A stretch of 64,000 bases of DNA from Purshia tridentata (taxonomy: Eukaryota; Streptophyta; Magnoliopsida; Rosales; Rosaceae). How positions within the stretch are numbered: position 1 is the stretch's first letter; each line of letters opens with the position of its first letter. Under the pieces are notes generated by a model, which was given only the letters and a program-made list of their open reading frames with translations, ran no database searches and was not told the origin of the DNA. The DNA is taken from the NCBI GenBank assembly GCA_003254885.1, contig QANT01005078.1:1-64000 (forward strand), given 5' to 3'. Position numbers and translations under genes: made by a program. Shown in pieces: positions 24,883 through 35,924 of this stretch.

Positions 24883-24931
24883 GAGACAAAGGGTGAAATA
24901 TATAGCTATTTGAAAAAGAAACATCCAACTC

Positions 24932-25512
24932 ATGGACACCAAGGTTTATGAAGATTTCGAACCCTTTTGCAGATGGCTAAGAGAGGAAACCAACGACACT
25001 TTAAGAGTTCATCTTCAAGGTAATATATATTCAACTAGCTATTCAAGGTTATGATTACAATAGATAATGAGTTCGATTATGTCCTAAGAAATAAAATAAA
25101 TTAATTTGATGTCACAGTTCAAGTTTTTATTAGGATTTAAATATTTTTTATTTTATTTTTTATAGGCTTCAAACGGGACGAAATAAATGTTTCTACAAAT
25201 TGCAACAAAATATCAATTTGTGGAAAACGTTGTACAGAAGAAACACCAATAAAATTGAAGCGCTTTACCAAAAAAGTACAAATTCCTGCAAAAGACTATA
25301 AGTTGTGCAATATCCAAACAAAATTTGAAGGAGGTGTGCTCTCTATAATTGTGCCTAAGAAGGTTCATACATCAGCCACCATAGCAGATCAACTTGGCCT
25401 CAACAAATTACTCTCAAGGTTGAATATTAGTGAAAGGAGTGCTGTGGAAGTCTTAGTAGCAGTTTCTATAGGGTTTGCTCTTGGGGTATATGCTACATAC
25501 AAGTTAATATGA
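24932..25512 (+). CDS. RTM2-like HSP20 protein with C-terminal membrane anchor, 144 aa
   Basis: Exon 1 is 24932-25019 and exon 2 is 25166-25512, with a 146-base GT-AG intron; the junction codes Gly in LQGFKRDEI. The reading starts MDTKVYEDFEPFCRW. Residues about 8-95 form a compact alpha-crystallin domain: RVHLQGFKRDEINVS, ISICGKR, and the closing strand FEGGVLSIIVPKK. A linker follows, then one hydrophobic helix at about 122-140 (VLVAVSIGFALGVYATY) right at the C-terminus, a tail-anchor arrangement. This is the plan of RESTRICTED TEV MOVEMENT 2, a phloem small-HSP-like protein that limits long-distance potyvirus movement in Arabidopsis, and its many paralogues. A resistance role cannot be inferred here. 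The protein is short for the family, lacking a long linker. Confidence 0.82.
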
Positions 25513-26362
25513 CCACTCCTGCACCATTCTCAAAACTAAACCATTTTCATGTATATATATGCTGCTTTCAGCCTTTGAAATCGTAACTTCATATATGTTG
25601 GCAAATAAATGTTAAGTCTAAATTATTACTAAGATCATAGTCTTGTATGCGCTTATTACATTAAACAGTAATAATTTTAATAATTTATTAAAAACCTCTA
25701 GTTATTATAGTAATTACTTGCACATTAATATCCCAATTTGTATACCCACCCACTCACTTTCATCTAACATATTCACTTTATCTCTCTCTTTATTTTAACT
25801 TACATCATACTGCACATGCATATAGTGCATAACAAAGAAAAGTAAAATTTTGGTATTTTGGTAACATCATTTCTATCCCCAATATTTTTAAACACAGAAA
25901 TGAAATGAGATAAAATGTACATTTCAAACACTAATGGGGTGAATATTAAATTCTTGCTGCAACTGGTACCAAGCTTATTACGTGAAAGTTGTCCTTAATT
26001 GATGAGTTGGGGTGTATTTATTGGTGTAAAGTGATTAAAATGATAGACTCACATCATCAAATTGATTTTAATGCAATTGTTACCTTATAAATACTACATT
26101 ACTACACTAGTGAAACTAATTAATAATGAAGAAATGAGATTAGATGTACCGAAAGACAATGGTCCTCGTTGTACCAAATCATTACCGACAATTCAAATTA
26201 AATTACAAGCGGTTGTCCTTTCCCTCTCCAACTAAAACCCATTACCCACCTGCAAAGAAGAGGCTTCACGCCGACACTGCCCCTCACCTTCTCAACCCCC
26301 AAAAATCCCAAATTGGCATTTACCAATTCTTCTGATCCCTAAAAACCAAACATTATACCTCC
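25513..26362. other. Intergenic, upstream of GT14 gene
   Basis: 3' region of the RTM2-like gene followed by AT-rich sequence and a probable leader from about 26200. No gene is seen. Confidence 0.5.
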
Positions 26363-28747
26363 ATGAAACGATCTCACACTCACCAATGGCTCATGATTTT
26401 AACCGCAACGTCCGTACTCTTCCTCCTCATCCTCCTCGCCGTAACTTTAGGCCACGGTAAATCCTCTCCCGGCACCGCCGACTTTTACTACGAGCAGCGC
26501 CAATTCACCACTCTCGACCGAAATATCGGATTCGGTACCGATACGTTCGACAACAACCGCGAATTGGGGCTTCCGAAACTCCCGAGATTCGCGTACCTGA
26601 TATCCGGCTCGAAGGGGGACGGTCCGCGGCTGAGGAGGCTGCTTCAGGCGGCGTACCACCCGAGAAATTACTACCTGCTCCACCTCGATCTCGAAGCTTC
26701 GGACGCCGAGCGGCTCGAGCTGGCCAAGTTCGTCAAATCGGAGGGCGCGATTCGGGCGTTTCGGAACGCGTTCGTGGTCGGCAATGCCGATTTGGTCACC
26801 TCCAAGGGTCCGACTATGATCGCCTCCACGCTTCACGCCATTGCGATTTTGCTCAAGCGGGCCGAGGATTGGGATTGGTTTATCAATCTCAGTGCTTCGG
26901 ATTATCCTCTTATGTCCCAAGACGGTAACTTTAACTAGTAATTTTAGGAATTTTAATTTTTTTAAATTAAAGTTTGATTATGTTCGCTAATTATTGTTAT
27001 TTTTGTCATTTTAGAGCTGTTGCATATATTTTCGTACTTGCCTAGGGACCTCAACTTCCTGGAGCACACGAGTAATATTGGGTGGAAAGAGTGAGTTTTT
27101 TTTATTTATTAAATTAAATTCCATATTAAGGCTATTTAACTTGTTTTATTTTTAGTGTTAGACTTGGTATTCATAGTTTTTCTATCTACATGTTTGTGCA
27201 AATGTACAGAAATCAAAGAGCAAGGCCTATTATTATTGATCCTGGTTTGTACCACTCTACCATATCCGGTGTGTTTTGGGCTAAAGAGAGAAGGTCAATG
27301 CCTGCTTCATTCAAGTTATTCATGGGTACTACTCCTTCTCTACATTTTAGCATAGGATGTTCTGGGTTTATTTTCTCATGCATTTATTTGGTATAGAAAT
27401 TGATTTTTGATATGGTAGTCTTTGCATATATACGGTTTCCAGTTGAATTTATGAAATCAAGGACCAAGTTGGTTCTGTTAGATATTAATGATGTTAGTAT
27501 GCAATGATCAAGTGTATACGTAGAATGTCAGATAACATGCTACAACTCTCATACCCTAGGTTTCGTGCTAAAGATTACTACTGCTTCAAAACACAACATA
27601 TTCTGTACTTCTCCAAAAATATCTACAACTCCCGTTATTTTTATTGCTCAAGTTCGTTTCTGAGCTTCTGATCTTTCCTTACAGCCTTTGTACTCGAAAT
27701 TTCATTACATCACTTACCATGAGAAGAGAAGCATAAAACAAGTGGGACTTTCTTAGAACTATTGTCAAATTTAATTTTTTGAAATAATAATGCAGCTTAA
27801 CCTTGATTGCGGTTACTGATGAAATTAGATCATTCTGGGTTTCTTAAAGCCGGAGGATTATCTGGTTAACCATAATATCATTATCTAAATGTTTCATTAA
27901 GATATCCTTACAATATTATATTAGAAAATGTTATTGATTGTCCTTATCACCGTTTCTTTAGATTGTGGTGTTGCAATAGTCTTGTCATGTCATGTTGATC
28001 ATTAAATTACATCTATTAAAGTGGGATTTTTGAATTTCCAAAATATACTGGGGTTTTGGCACTTCAGCCTTTGGTATGGAACCTGGAAATGCCATTTTAA
28101 CATGACGCAAATGGAGCTGATTGTACTTGTTGGGGACTTGTGATAGAACTGTGGTTTATTTTGCTTAGTTGCATTATCTGTGTTTGATGGTTTGTAGGAC
28201 CATTTTACTTTGCATATCTTAAAGCTTACTACTTTCAGGGTCCACATGGGTGGTGTTGACAAAACCATTTCTTGAATTCTGTGTTTGGGGATGGGACAAT
28301 CTTCCCCGCACTCTGCTCATGTACTATACCAATTTCTTGTCATCCTCAGAGGGCTACTTCCACACTGTTATCTGCAACCATAAAGACTACCAGAACACGA
28401 CTGTGAATCATGACTTGCATTATATAAGATGGGATAGCCCTCCGAAGCAACGTCCGATTAATCTGACACTGGAACACTATAATGACATGGTGCAAAATGG
28501 AGCCCCTTTTGCTGGTACATTTTCCAGGGATGATCCGGTTCTCAACAAAATTGACAAGGAGCTCCTGAGGAGATCAAGCAGCCAGTTTACACCTGGTGGT
28601 TGGTGCTTAGGGAGTGTAGGTAAAGATCCCTGTTTAGTTTATGGGAATCCAAATGCTGTGAAACCAACTGTAATATCAAAAAGGCTAGAGAAACTCATTG
28701 TAAAACTTCTTGATTCTGAAAATTTCAGGTCCAAGCAGTGTAAATAG
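26363..28747 (+). CDS. GT14 beta-glucuronosyltransferase (GlcAT14-like), 420 aa
   Basis: Exons 26363-26924, 27015-27090, 27210-27325 and 28239-28747; all introns GT-AG, phases closing to 420 codons plus stop. It is a type II Golgi membrane protein: a short cytosolic tail (MKRSHTHQ), a signal anchor at about residues 9-30, then the lumenal Core-2/I-branching catalytic domain. Family blocks are visible: PRFAYLISGSKGD, YYLLHLDLEAS, DWFINLSASDYPLM, LNFLEHTSNIGWKE, RPIIIDPGLY, KPFLEFCVWGWDNLPR and FTPGGWCLG. Plant members of this family add glucuronic acid to type II arabinogalactan of arabinogalactan proteins (GlcAT14A-C). Length matches (about 400-450). The exact acceptor is inferred. A tRNA-like gene lies about 240 bases downstream on the other strand. 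Confidence 0.93.
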
Positions 28748-28985
28748 TCTTGTTATTCTTTCTTTTCCCTCCCACATCTTTTTTCTTTGGACTTTCTATT
28801 TTCATCTTGCAATTATGGGTTATCATTTTGGAATCTTGCTGCCGTCTACCAAAATGCATAGTTTGCTAGAGGGCTATCACAAATGGATGGTTTCTGCAAC
28901 GATGGAACATAAACTTGGAAGAAGCCCTACTAAAAAATGAACCAAAACAAGTGTAGGTTAATATAGAAAAAAAATTAAATAACAT

Positions 28986-29058
28986 TGTCGTAGCCCGGAC
29001 TCGAACCGGAGACCTGCAGTGTGTTAGACTGACCTGATAACCAACTACACACGACACC
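28986..29058 (-). tRNA. tRNA-Val(AAC)-like gene, possibly a pseudogene
   Basis: On the minus strand the D-arm (TAGTTGGTTATCAG), anticodon loop CTAACAC with anticodon AAC, and T-arm (CCGGTTCGAGTCCGG) match plant tRNA-Val(AAC). Compared with the plant form as I remember it, one base is missing near the start of the D-stem, the base closing the anticodon stem is mismatched, and the acceptor arms differ. The 5' TGTCGTG can pair fully with the 3' TACGACA (one G-U), shifted by one base from the canonical register. A run of eight T (28967-28974) about 12 bases downstream could end Pol III transcription. Either a divergent functional gene or a recent pseudogene. Confidence 0.6.
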
Positions 29059-29145
29059 TTTGTGCCCCGTTTCGGCCCCACTAATATTTTATTCGACCAA
29101 CGCAAAATAAGTGGTCATTAAATATAAACTTTGGGTTTGGGCTAA

Positions 29146-29406
29146 GGGAAATTTTAGCCATACCCAACAATTTTCTTTTGATACCCAACATATATTTTAA
29201 ACTTGAATGGACCATTTTATTCCTTAGTAAAATTACCATTAAGGACAAATTATAACTTTTAAAAAATCAAATTTTCTTTTCATACCAAACATAATACCCA
29301 ACTCTTTTATCAATCCTAACCTAACCATCCTCACTCATCCAGAGTGTTGGGTAAATTAAGAAATTGGGTAACAAAAGAAGATTGTTGAGTATAAATAGAA
29401 ATTCCC
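29146..29406. mobile_element. MULE-type MITE, 261 bp, with 9-bp target duplication
   Basis: The left end GGGAAATTTTAGCCATACCC pairs with the right end (reverse complement GGGAATTTCTATTTATACTC). Similarity continues through CAACAATTTTCTTTTGATACCC over about 45 bases. Flanks TTGGGCTAA (29137-29145) and TTAGGCTAA (29407-29415) match at 8 of 9, a Mutator-style target duplication. The interior is non-coding. The well-kept duplication suggests it is younger than the 16-18 kb element, whose ends are similar in style. Confidence 0.8.
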
Positions 29407-30088
29407 TTAGGCTAACCCCAAACTGGAAATGGGGCAGGCTTGGTGGCCCAAACATCATTCTGATGGTAATTTAGACAAAGTTTTGGGGTATTTTCATCAT
29501 CATGTAATTTAGCACTCTGCCTTGTGATCCTGTTCGTAATCCCGAAAAGCGGGAACTCCAGATATATATTTTTTCATTTCCAATAAAATCTGATATGCCG
29601 TAAAGCCCGTAATACATCGCGAAGAGTCCCTATTTTTAGGGTTCCGCTTCTCCTTGAAAACAACTTGATCTTCAGGTTAGTTATATTACACTCTCTCCTT
29701 CAGTTTACAGCCTCCATTTTTCTTTATGTCTGAAATTTCACGCAAAAAAATACATGGATGCAGTAATTTTTATTTTATTTTATTTTATAATTTTAATCAT
29801 TTTTCTTTACTTTATCTGTAGTTTTATGTTGGATGAACAATATTTGGGCTCTCATTATTCAAGAAAACTTGCCAATTCGCTAGCATTTGTGTGTCAGTGT
29901 GAGTTTGGGAGCTCCTCAATTTGTTCATTCTGTGGTGTTGTTGATTTAATCACTCTTGATTTGAGAAATTGCAAAGAAGTATTTTTTTTTTATTGCTCAC
30001 TATAAAAACGCAGAAATGTTTTGTTTTAAATTGCAGCTTTCTACTTAGGAGATTAAGGATCACTGCCAAGTATAGCTACTTGAACAGT

Positions 30089-33000
30089 ATGGATGATGAG
30101 TACTCAGGGGAATCTTTTGGTGGGTTCTGTCAGAATAATTCTAGCCCAGGAAGTCCTATTTCAGCTTCAGTGGACAATGTAGCTTCTTTGGAGAGTGCCC
30201 AGAGATTAAACAATATCACTTTCCAACATAACAAAACCAGTAATGCAGCTTCCAGGTGAGTAGAAGTGGTTTATGCATCATATGATTCCATTTTCTTTTC
30301 CATATGTTAGCTGTTGAACTAGAACCACTGAAGCACTATGTTTCTGATAGCGTCATTTTAAGAACTTGCTCAATCAAGTATAATTGCTCTGGTAAGCTAC
30401 ATCAAGTGGCACCTAAGGCTATTAATTTTTAATTATTTATGATTTTTCTAAAATGTTTTTCTCTTCTTGCCAAAAGAGATGCAGCAAAGAAGAAAAGGGT
30501 TTCAAGAATAATGGGTGGAGGTCTGCGCCAGTTCAGTGTCATAGGTCAGTAATTGTTGTAGACAAGTCAAAATGTTTCTTTGCTAACATCTGGTGTTTCT
30601 TTGCAAACATCTTGATCTGCTTGTTTGTTAAATCATGCTTATAATATTTGTGAGTTTGTGAATTAAACAATCTTGGTGAGCATATATTTCTAAAACTGCA
30701 GTTAATGACCATATATTTCTCTTTTTCTTTTTCAGTTTGTAACAAGTTGGAGAGCAAAGGAAGAACAACATATGGTGAGGTATGTTTTATTTATTTTCTA
30801 GAGTAACTATGGAGTTTGTTTGGTGAAGAAGCATTATGGGTCAATGAAAGAGATCCTTTATGTAGTAGTTGTTTTTGGGATCAAGTTATACATGGTTTTT
30901 ATTTGCTGATAATGGTTATGGCTTCTACTTGGATCAGGATTCTGGGGGTTCGACTTGTTTATTTGTATGAAAACTTTGCTAACTCAACTGAAGAAATCAT
31001 AATTCAAAATTGTATTCTTTGCTATTTTCGTGTTGAATAACAATCCACTGTCACAAAAACTTTAGATTTCTAAAATATATTTTTCCCTTGATCATTGAAT
31101 GTTTAAGTAGATTGTTAGTAATTATATTGATGCTGTTCAGGTTGCAGATGAAATAATTTCAGAGTATGCTGGAATTCACAGTGAAACAGCAGCATGTTTG
31201 AGTGAGGTTCAGTTCGATTCAAACCAACAGATTACCTACATTATTTATCTTACTACTGTCATTCTTTTAATACTATTGCACTCAAGATGTTGTGAACTTG
31301 AAATTTCAACTTCCCAGTTTGATGAGAAAAACATACGAAGACGGGTATATGATGCATTAAATGTTCTTATGGCACTGGATATCATTACTAGAGATAAAAA
31401 GGAAATCCAATGGAAGGGACTTCCAAGTTCAAATATGAAGGATTTTGAAGATATTAAGGTTAGTGGATGTCACTATTTTTTATCATGTGACACATAAGGA
31501 TGCTATAAAATCTGGGGAAATGGAACAATTTGAAGATGATTTTGTTTTTGATCCTTTCAGGCTCGGCGTGTTAACTTGATGAATAGGATTGCAAAGAAGG
31601 CGGCTGACTTGAAAGACTTAGAAGAGCAAGTAATGATATTTGACATATCTTTAGTCAGATAACTTTATAGATCTTGGGGCATTTACTCAATTAGTTAATT
31701 ATTGTGCAGTGTCTATTGTGGTTTTACTTATTCAGTCATTATAGGAATGCTTTGGTAGTATGGCTTGAAATGGAACATTAATTTTTAAAGTGCAATAACC
31801 AATGACAATTAATGTTATTGCATTTACAGGGGGTTAAAAAGAATAACAAATCTAGACTTATTGGGCTATACGTTAAACTTTTGAAGAGTTTTATATTTGA
31901 CAGTATTTAAACCACACTCATTTCGTAATTTATATCCATATTCTTATCAGCCAGGATGGAATTTTTTGAAAATATCTATTGACATTCTTTATGCTCTTCT
32001 CTAATAGTTGGTGTTTTATTTTCCTTTTTGCCATACCCTTGGGATCCGATAAAGATTGCAGGTCTCCAAAATTTGGTGTTGCACAATAAGCAGTTGCTCA
32101 AGAGTGGAAACACTCATCATGAAGGATTTTCTTTGCCTTTTATACTGGTTCAGGTATATTACTTTATTATCTTCTGTTTTTTGCTCGCATGATTATATCT
32201 AGTTGAAAGCTGAAAAAAGTTGTATAGTTCTGTGTCAAATTCAAACAATCGTACACTGAAGCTTGTATTTATTATGTATTTGAGTTTCAGACTTTGAGCG
32301 TAAAACTTATTTCAATCCTCACCCTACTCTTTACCACTTGAACCAATGGCCAAGCTACATAACATAAATTTATCTTGTCTGTGGATTAGACAGAATGCGA
32401 ACTATTTATCATTTCAGGTGGTGATGCACAGCATATATACTTTTGTTTATCGTTGATATGTTTCTCAGCTATTGTATAGATTTCATTCCTGTAGAAGATA
32501 AATGTGAAATTTTATCCCAAAATAAGAAAATTTTGGTCTTTTTTTCAAAAGTTTTGAAGATTCATAAAAGGCATATGGGAAAAATCTTTCTAAGTAAACA
32601 TGGTTCAATTTCCTACAACTTGTTTAAGAAAGGTTTTCACATTAAATTGAAGTAGGATAATTGTTGATTTTACAAAAAAATAGAATCATAATTTCTAGCT
32701 TATATGAATACACAGGCTTTGCAACAGTGCACATAACCTAGTTTTTCACTTTTTGCCTTCCTTAGACAAGCCCTGATGCTACGGTTGAGATTGAGATTTC
32801 TGAAGACATGCGCTTGGTGCACTTCGACTTCAATAGGTATGAGAACTTTGACTTGCTACGGATCAGGACTTGAATATTGTTCTGAACGATAATGCTTTTA
32901 CGAACATGTCTTTGGCAGTACACCCTTCTCATTGCACGATGATGCTTATATTCTGAAGCTATTGCGGTGCTACCAACAACCCGAAACTAGAAGTGTTTCT

Positions 33001-33120
33001 CAGAGTTCTTCAGTTTACTCGTCTCCACAATCTGGCATTCGATCCGGATGCAAGACACCCTTTTCCTGGAACTCTGGAACACAGACTCCAAAACGAACAG
33101 ATACTGAGATGTATAAGTAG
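30089..33120 (+). CDS. DP transcription factor (E2F dimerization partner), 308 aa
   Basis: Exons: 30089-30255, 30477-30544, 30736-30779, 31141-31206, 31318-31458, 31561-31629, 32055-32153, 32766-32836, 32919-33120; phases close to 308 codons plus TAG. DP proteins pair with E2F proteins to bind TTTSSCGC sites and control G1/S genes, with retinoblastoma protein as repressor. The winged-helix DNA-binding domain lies at about residues 70-162 (GGGLRQFSV, KLESKGRTTYGEVADEI, and DEKNIRRRVYDALNVLMALD with its RRRVYD contact). Dimerization coiled coil and marked box follow at about 163-260 (RRVNLMNRIAKKAADLKDLE, LVLHNKQLL, LPFILVQTSPDATVEIEIS, MRLVHFDFNSTPFSLHDD). The size is close to Arabidopsis DPA, shorter than DPB. 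The fourth intron is in frame without stops. Confidence 0.93.
32280..32405 (-). mobile_element. Possible decayed SINE in DP intron 6
   Basis: Read on the minus strand, TTGGCCATTGGTTCAAGTGG and a GGATTGAAAT segment about 30 bases later resemble A- and B-box regions of a tRNA-derived SINE. No target duplication was found. Weak call. Confidence 0.25.
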
Positions 33121-34538
33121 TTAATAAAATAGCTACACAGGCTTTAAAAAATTATAGGTTTTTTTTTGTTTCTATCTTATAGTTCTGAATAGTTTGAAGG
33201 TTTCTATCTTATGGCTACACAGGCTCCAAAATTATAGTTTTTTTGTTTCTATCTTATAGTTCTGAATAGTTTAAAGGTTTCAGAATTCGAAAAAGGCAAC
33301 ATACCAAAGATTTGTGAGATCATTACGATGTGTTCCGAAGTTTCAATCTGGTTATATATATTTTGGCTGCTTTGGTTCCTCTCTTAATTTAGAATCATTA
33401 TTCGGATTTTTGAATGGAGGTTAATGAGGCGCTTCTTCTAAATTTCGAGCCTATCTAGTCATAAATAGTGAAGGTAAAATGAGATATAAGTTTATCTTGG
33501 GTCTTTTTTCTAATAGATTGGGTCTTTTTTTCTTTCCAAAAAATACACGGCTTATATTGTTGAGAGTATATATTGTATTGGATCCTTCCACTAATTGTCA
33601 ACTTGGATACCCTAAACATTTGTACATATTTTACAGAGGAAATAAATAATTAAAAAAACAGAAAAGCAGATATAAATAATAATGGAGTATGCATGAGCAC
33701 GGTGCATAAGGGCGCGTGGAGGGAAGCAGTGATGGGTTGAGCTAACTATATTCCCATGCAAAAAAGAAAGCAAGGAGAGTGGGGAAGGGAACAGAGCGGA
33801 CCAGGGTAAAGGTTTCATTCGGTCGGACACATCGACTGTGGGACTGTGGGACTGTGGGACTGTGGGACTGGCAGTGCCACACCACCAAAGCACAAGAACC
33901 ACCTTTTCTTTTCATTATCATATTCATTTTTACCATTTCCTTTTCATTAATTTATCATGCATTATCTCATATTTTAATACTATATTTGTCATCATCATAT
34001 CAAAATCGGTGTTGCCCCATGTACTAGTACTACTACTACTACAGGAGATCTACACCAAACTTAAACAAACTAACATATATAATAATAACTCTCTCTCTCT
34101 CTCACATTCACATACACAACAAACTACTTTTTCCATGCAATATGAGAGCCACCCATCTCTTTTTCTCTCAAGCACAGCCCCCACAGTGGTCAGAGAGAGA
34201 GAGAGAGCATCAGAAAGAAGCTTATCGATTAAGAAACTGAGAAAACATCACCTTCTCAAAACCCTAAAAAGCAATAAAACAAAAAGAGTAGTCTTAATTA
34301 GTGAGAAGGAACAACAACAACAAAATTATTAGTATATAAATACATAAAAGGCCCCTTCTTTATTTTTGCTCCTCATCACCCCCACCCCACCCCCCATTCT
34401 TTCTTTCTGTCTTCCTTTCCCTCTCTCTCTCTCTCTCTCTGCAATTGTTGATGTGATTCTCCACTACTATTATCTCTAAAAACCCATCAACCTTTACAAA
34501 AGAGAGAAAGAAAGGCCTTATACAAGAGATAGAGAACC
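33121..34538. other. DP 3' region and Dof promoter/leader
   Basis: DP 3' UTR contains a duplicated segment (ctacacaggct with tctatcttatagttctgaatag, about 33133-33215 and 33213-33275). An 8-bp microsatellite lies at 33835-33871. From about 34040 the DNA is a long CT/GA-rich leader for the Dof gene with CT runs near 34091 and 34424. No separate gene is seen. Confidence 0.55.
33835..33871. repeat. (ACTGTGGG)4 microsatellite
   Basis: Four perfect copies of ACTGTGGG followed by ACTGG. Confidence 0.95.
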
Positions 34539-35924
34539 ATGGTTTTTTCTTCCATTCCAGCTTATCTTGATCCAGCCAACTGGCAACAGGTGATATGATC
34601 ATGCATCTACCTTAGCTTCTTCATCAATTAATTTGGTTCCCATGGTTTCTCTTTAATTTCCAAAAAAGTTGAAAATTTCCAAAAGCCAAAATAATATTCT
34701 TGTTCCTTTTGTTTTACATGATCTTCTTGAATATACCAGATATGTGATTTTCTGCTTTTTAATTTATGTTTTTATTTTCCTATATCCTTAAATGTTTCGT
34801 TATTGCAGCAACCAACTCATCATCACTTAACCGGAAGTGGCGGCAACAACAACAACAATAATTCCCATCTCCTTCAGCCTCCCCCGCCGGCACCGCCACT
34901 ATCGGAGCCTCAAAGCGGTGGCAGCACGGGCTCGATCAGGCCTGGCTCAATGGCCGATCGAGCCCGGATGGCCAACATCCCCATGCCGGAGGCAGCGCTA
35001 AAATGCCCGCGGTGCGATTCAACGAACACCAAGTTCTGCTATTTCAACAACTACAGCCTGTCGCAGCCGCGCCACTTTTGCAAGACCTGCAGAAGGTACT
35101 GGACCAGAGGCGGCGCGCTGAGGAATGTGCCGGTCGGAGGTGGCTGCCGGAGGAACAAAAGGAGCAAAGGAAGTGGCGGTACCAGCTCAAAATCCCCCGC
35201 CAGCAGCTCCGACCGGCCAACGGGGTCTGCCGGTTCCTCCGGTGCAAATATTCCCTCGAACAGCAGCATCGGAGGAACCGCGGATATGATGGGAGCATCA
35301 GGGATGAGCTCACAACTCCCACCGCTACGTTTCATGACTCCTTTTACTGATCATCACTTCACAGGTGCCACCGACATGGGCTTGAGTTACGGCCTGAACT
35401 ACGGCGGAGTTGGAGACCACTTGAATTTTCAGATAGGGACGAGCACCGGGTCGCTGTTGTCGGGTGGCGGGTTGGATCATCAGCAGCAGCAATGGGCGCG
35501 GTTCCAGCAGCAAACGCCTTTGTTCCCGTTTTTGGCAGGTGGCAGCGGCAGCTTGGATATGACTTCATCAGCAGCAGCAGCAGGAGGGTTGTTCGAGAGT
35601 AGTGGTGGAGTTGTTGAGGCGGTGTCGGGTTATCAGGCCCGGCCCATGAGGCCGTCGACGGGGATTATTAGTAACTCTCAAATGGCTCCGGTGAAAATGG
35701 AAGATCATCATTATCAGCAGCGGCAGCAGCAACAACAACAACAACAACAAGAGCTGAATTTGTCGAGGCAGTTTTTGGGAATTAACAATAATCCAGGTGG
35801 AAGTCATGATCATCAAAATCATAATCAGTACTGGATTAACGGTGGTGTGAGCAGTGGCGCATGGACAGATCTTTCTGGGTTTAGCTCCACTACTTCCACT
35901 ACTACCAATCATCATCCCCTATAA
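34539..35924 (+). CDS. Dof zinc-finger transcription factor, 388 aa
   Basis: Exon 1 (34539-34589) encodes [17 protein letters not shown]; exon 2 (34809-35924) carries the rest; a 219-base GT-AG intron separates them. The short first exon with the (M)VFSS-P-YLDP-NW signature is typical of the Dof group containing Dof2.4, Dof5.1, Dof3.6/OBP3. The Dof finger lies at about residues 79-134: [23 protein letters not shown], with C-x2-C-x21-C-x2-C spacing, then [18 protein letters not shown]. It binds AAAG cores. Flanks are low-complexity: Asn and Pro runs before the finger, Ser/Gly after it, and a glutamine tract near residue 325 from a CAG/CAA run. Such plant Dofs act in vascular, light or hormone control; the exact role is not readable. 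Confidence 0.95.

Larger units (their letters stand above)
22921..24931. other. Intergenic
   Basis: It holds the 3' region of the second ATL gene (to about 23250), a possible SINE at 23610-23725 and AT-rich DNA. The 60 bases before 24932 include the TATA box of the next gene. No other gene is seen. Confidence 0.5.
28748..30088. other. Intergenic, GT14 3' end to DP start
   Basis: It holds the GT14 3' UTR, the tRNA-like gene, a MULE-type MITE and the DP promoter. A leader exon for DP probably ends at the CAG/GTTAGT site near 29677, with an intron ending near 30036, ahead of the ATG at 30089. Confidence 0.5.

Noticed and set aside
33838-34332. 164-codon plus frame before the Dof gene
   Set aside because: It reads through a microsatellite and CT-rich leader; the Dof gene's own first exon lies downstream.
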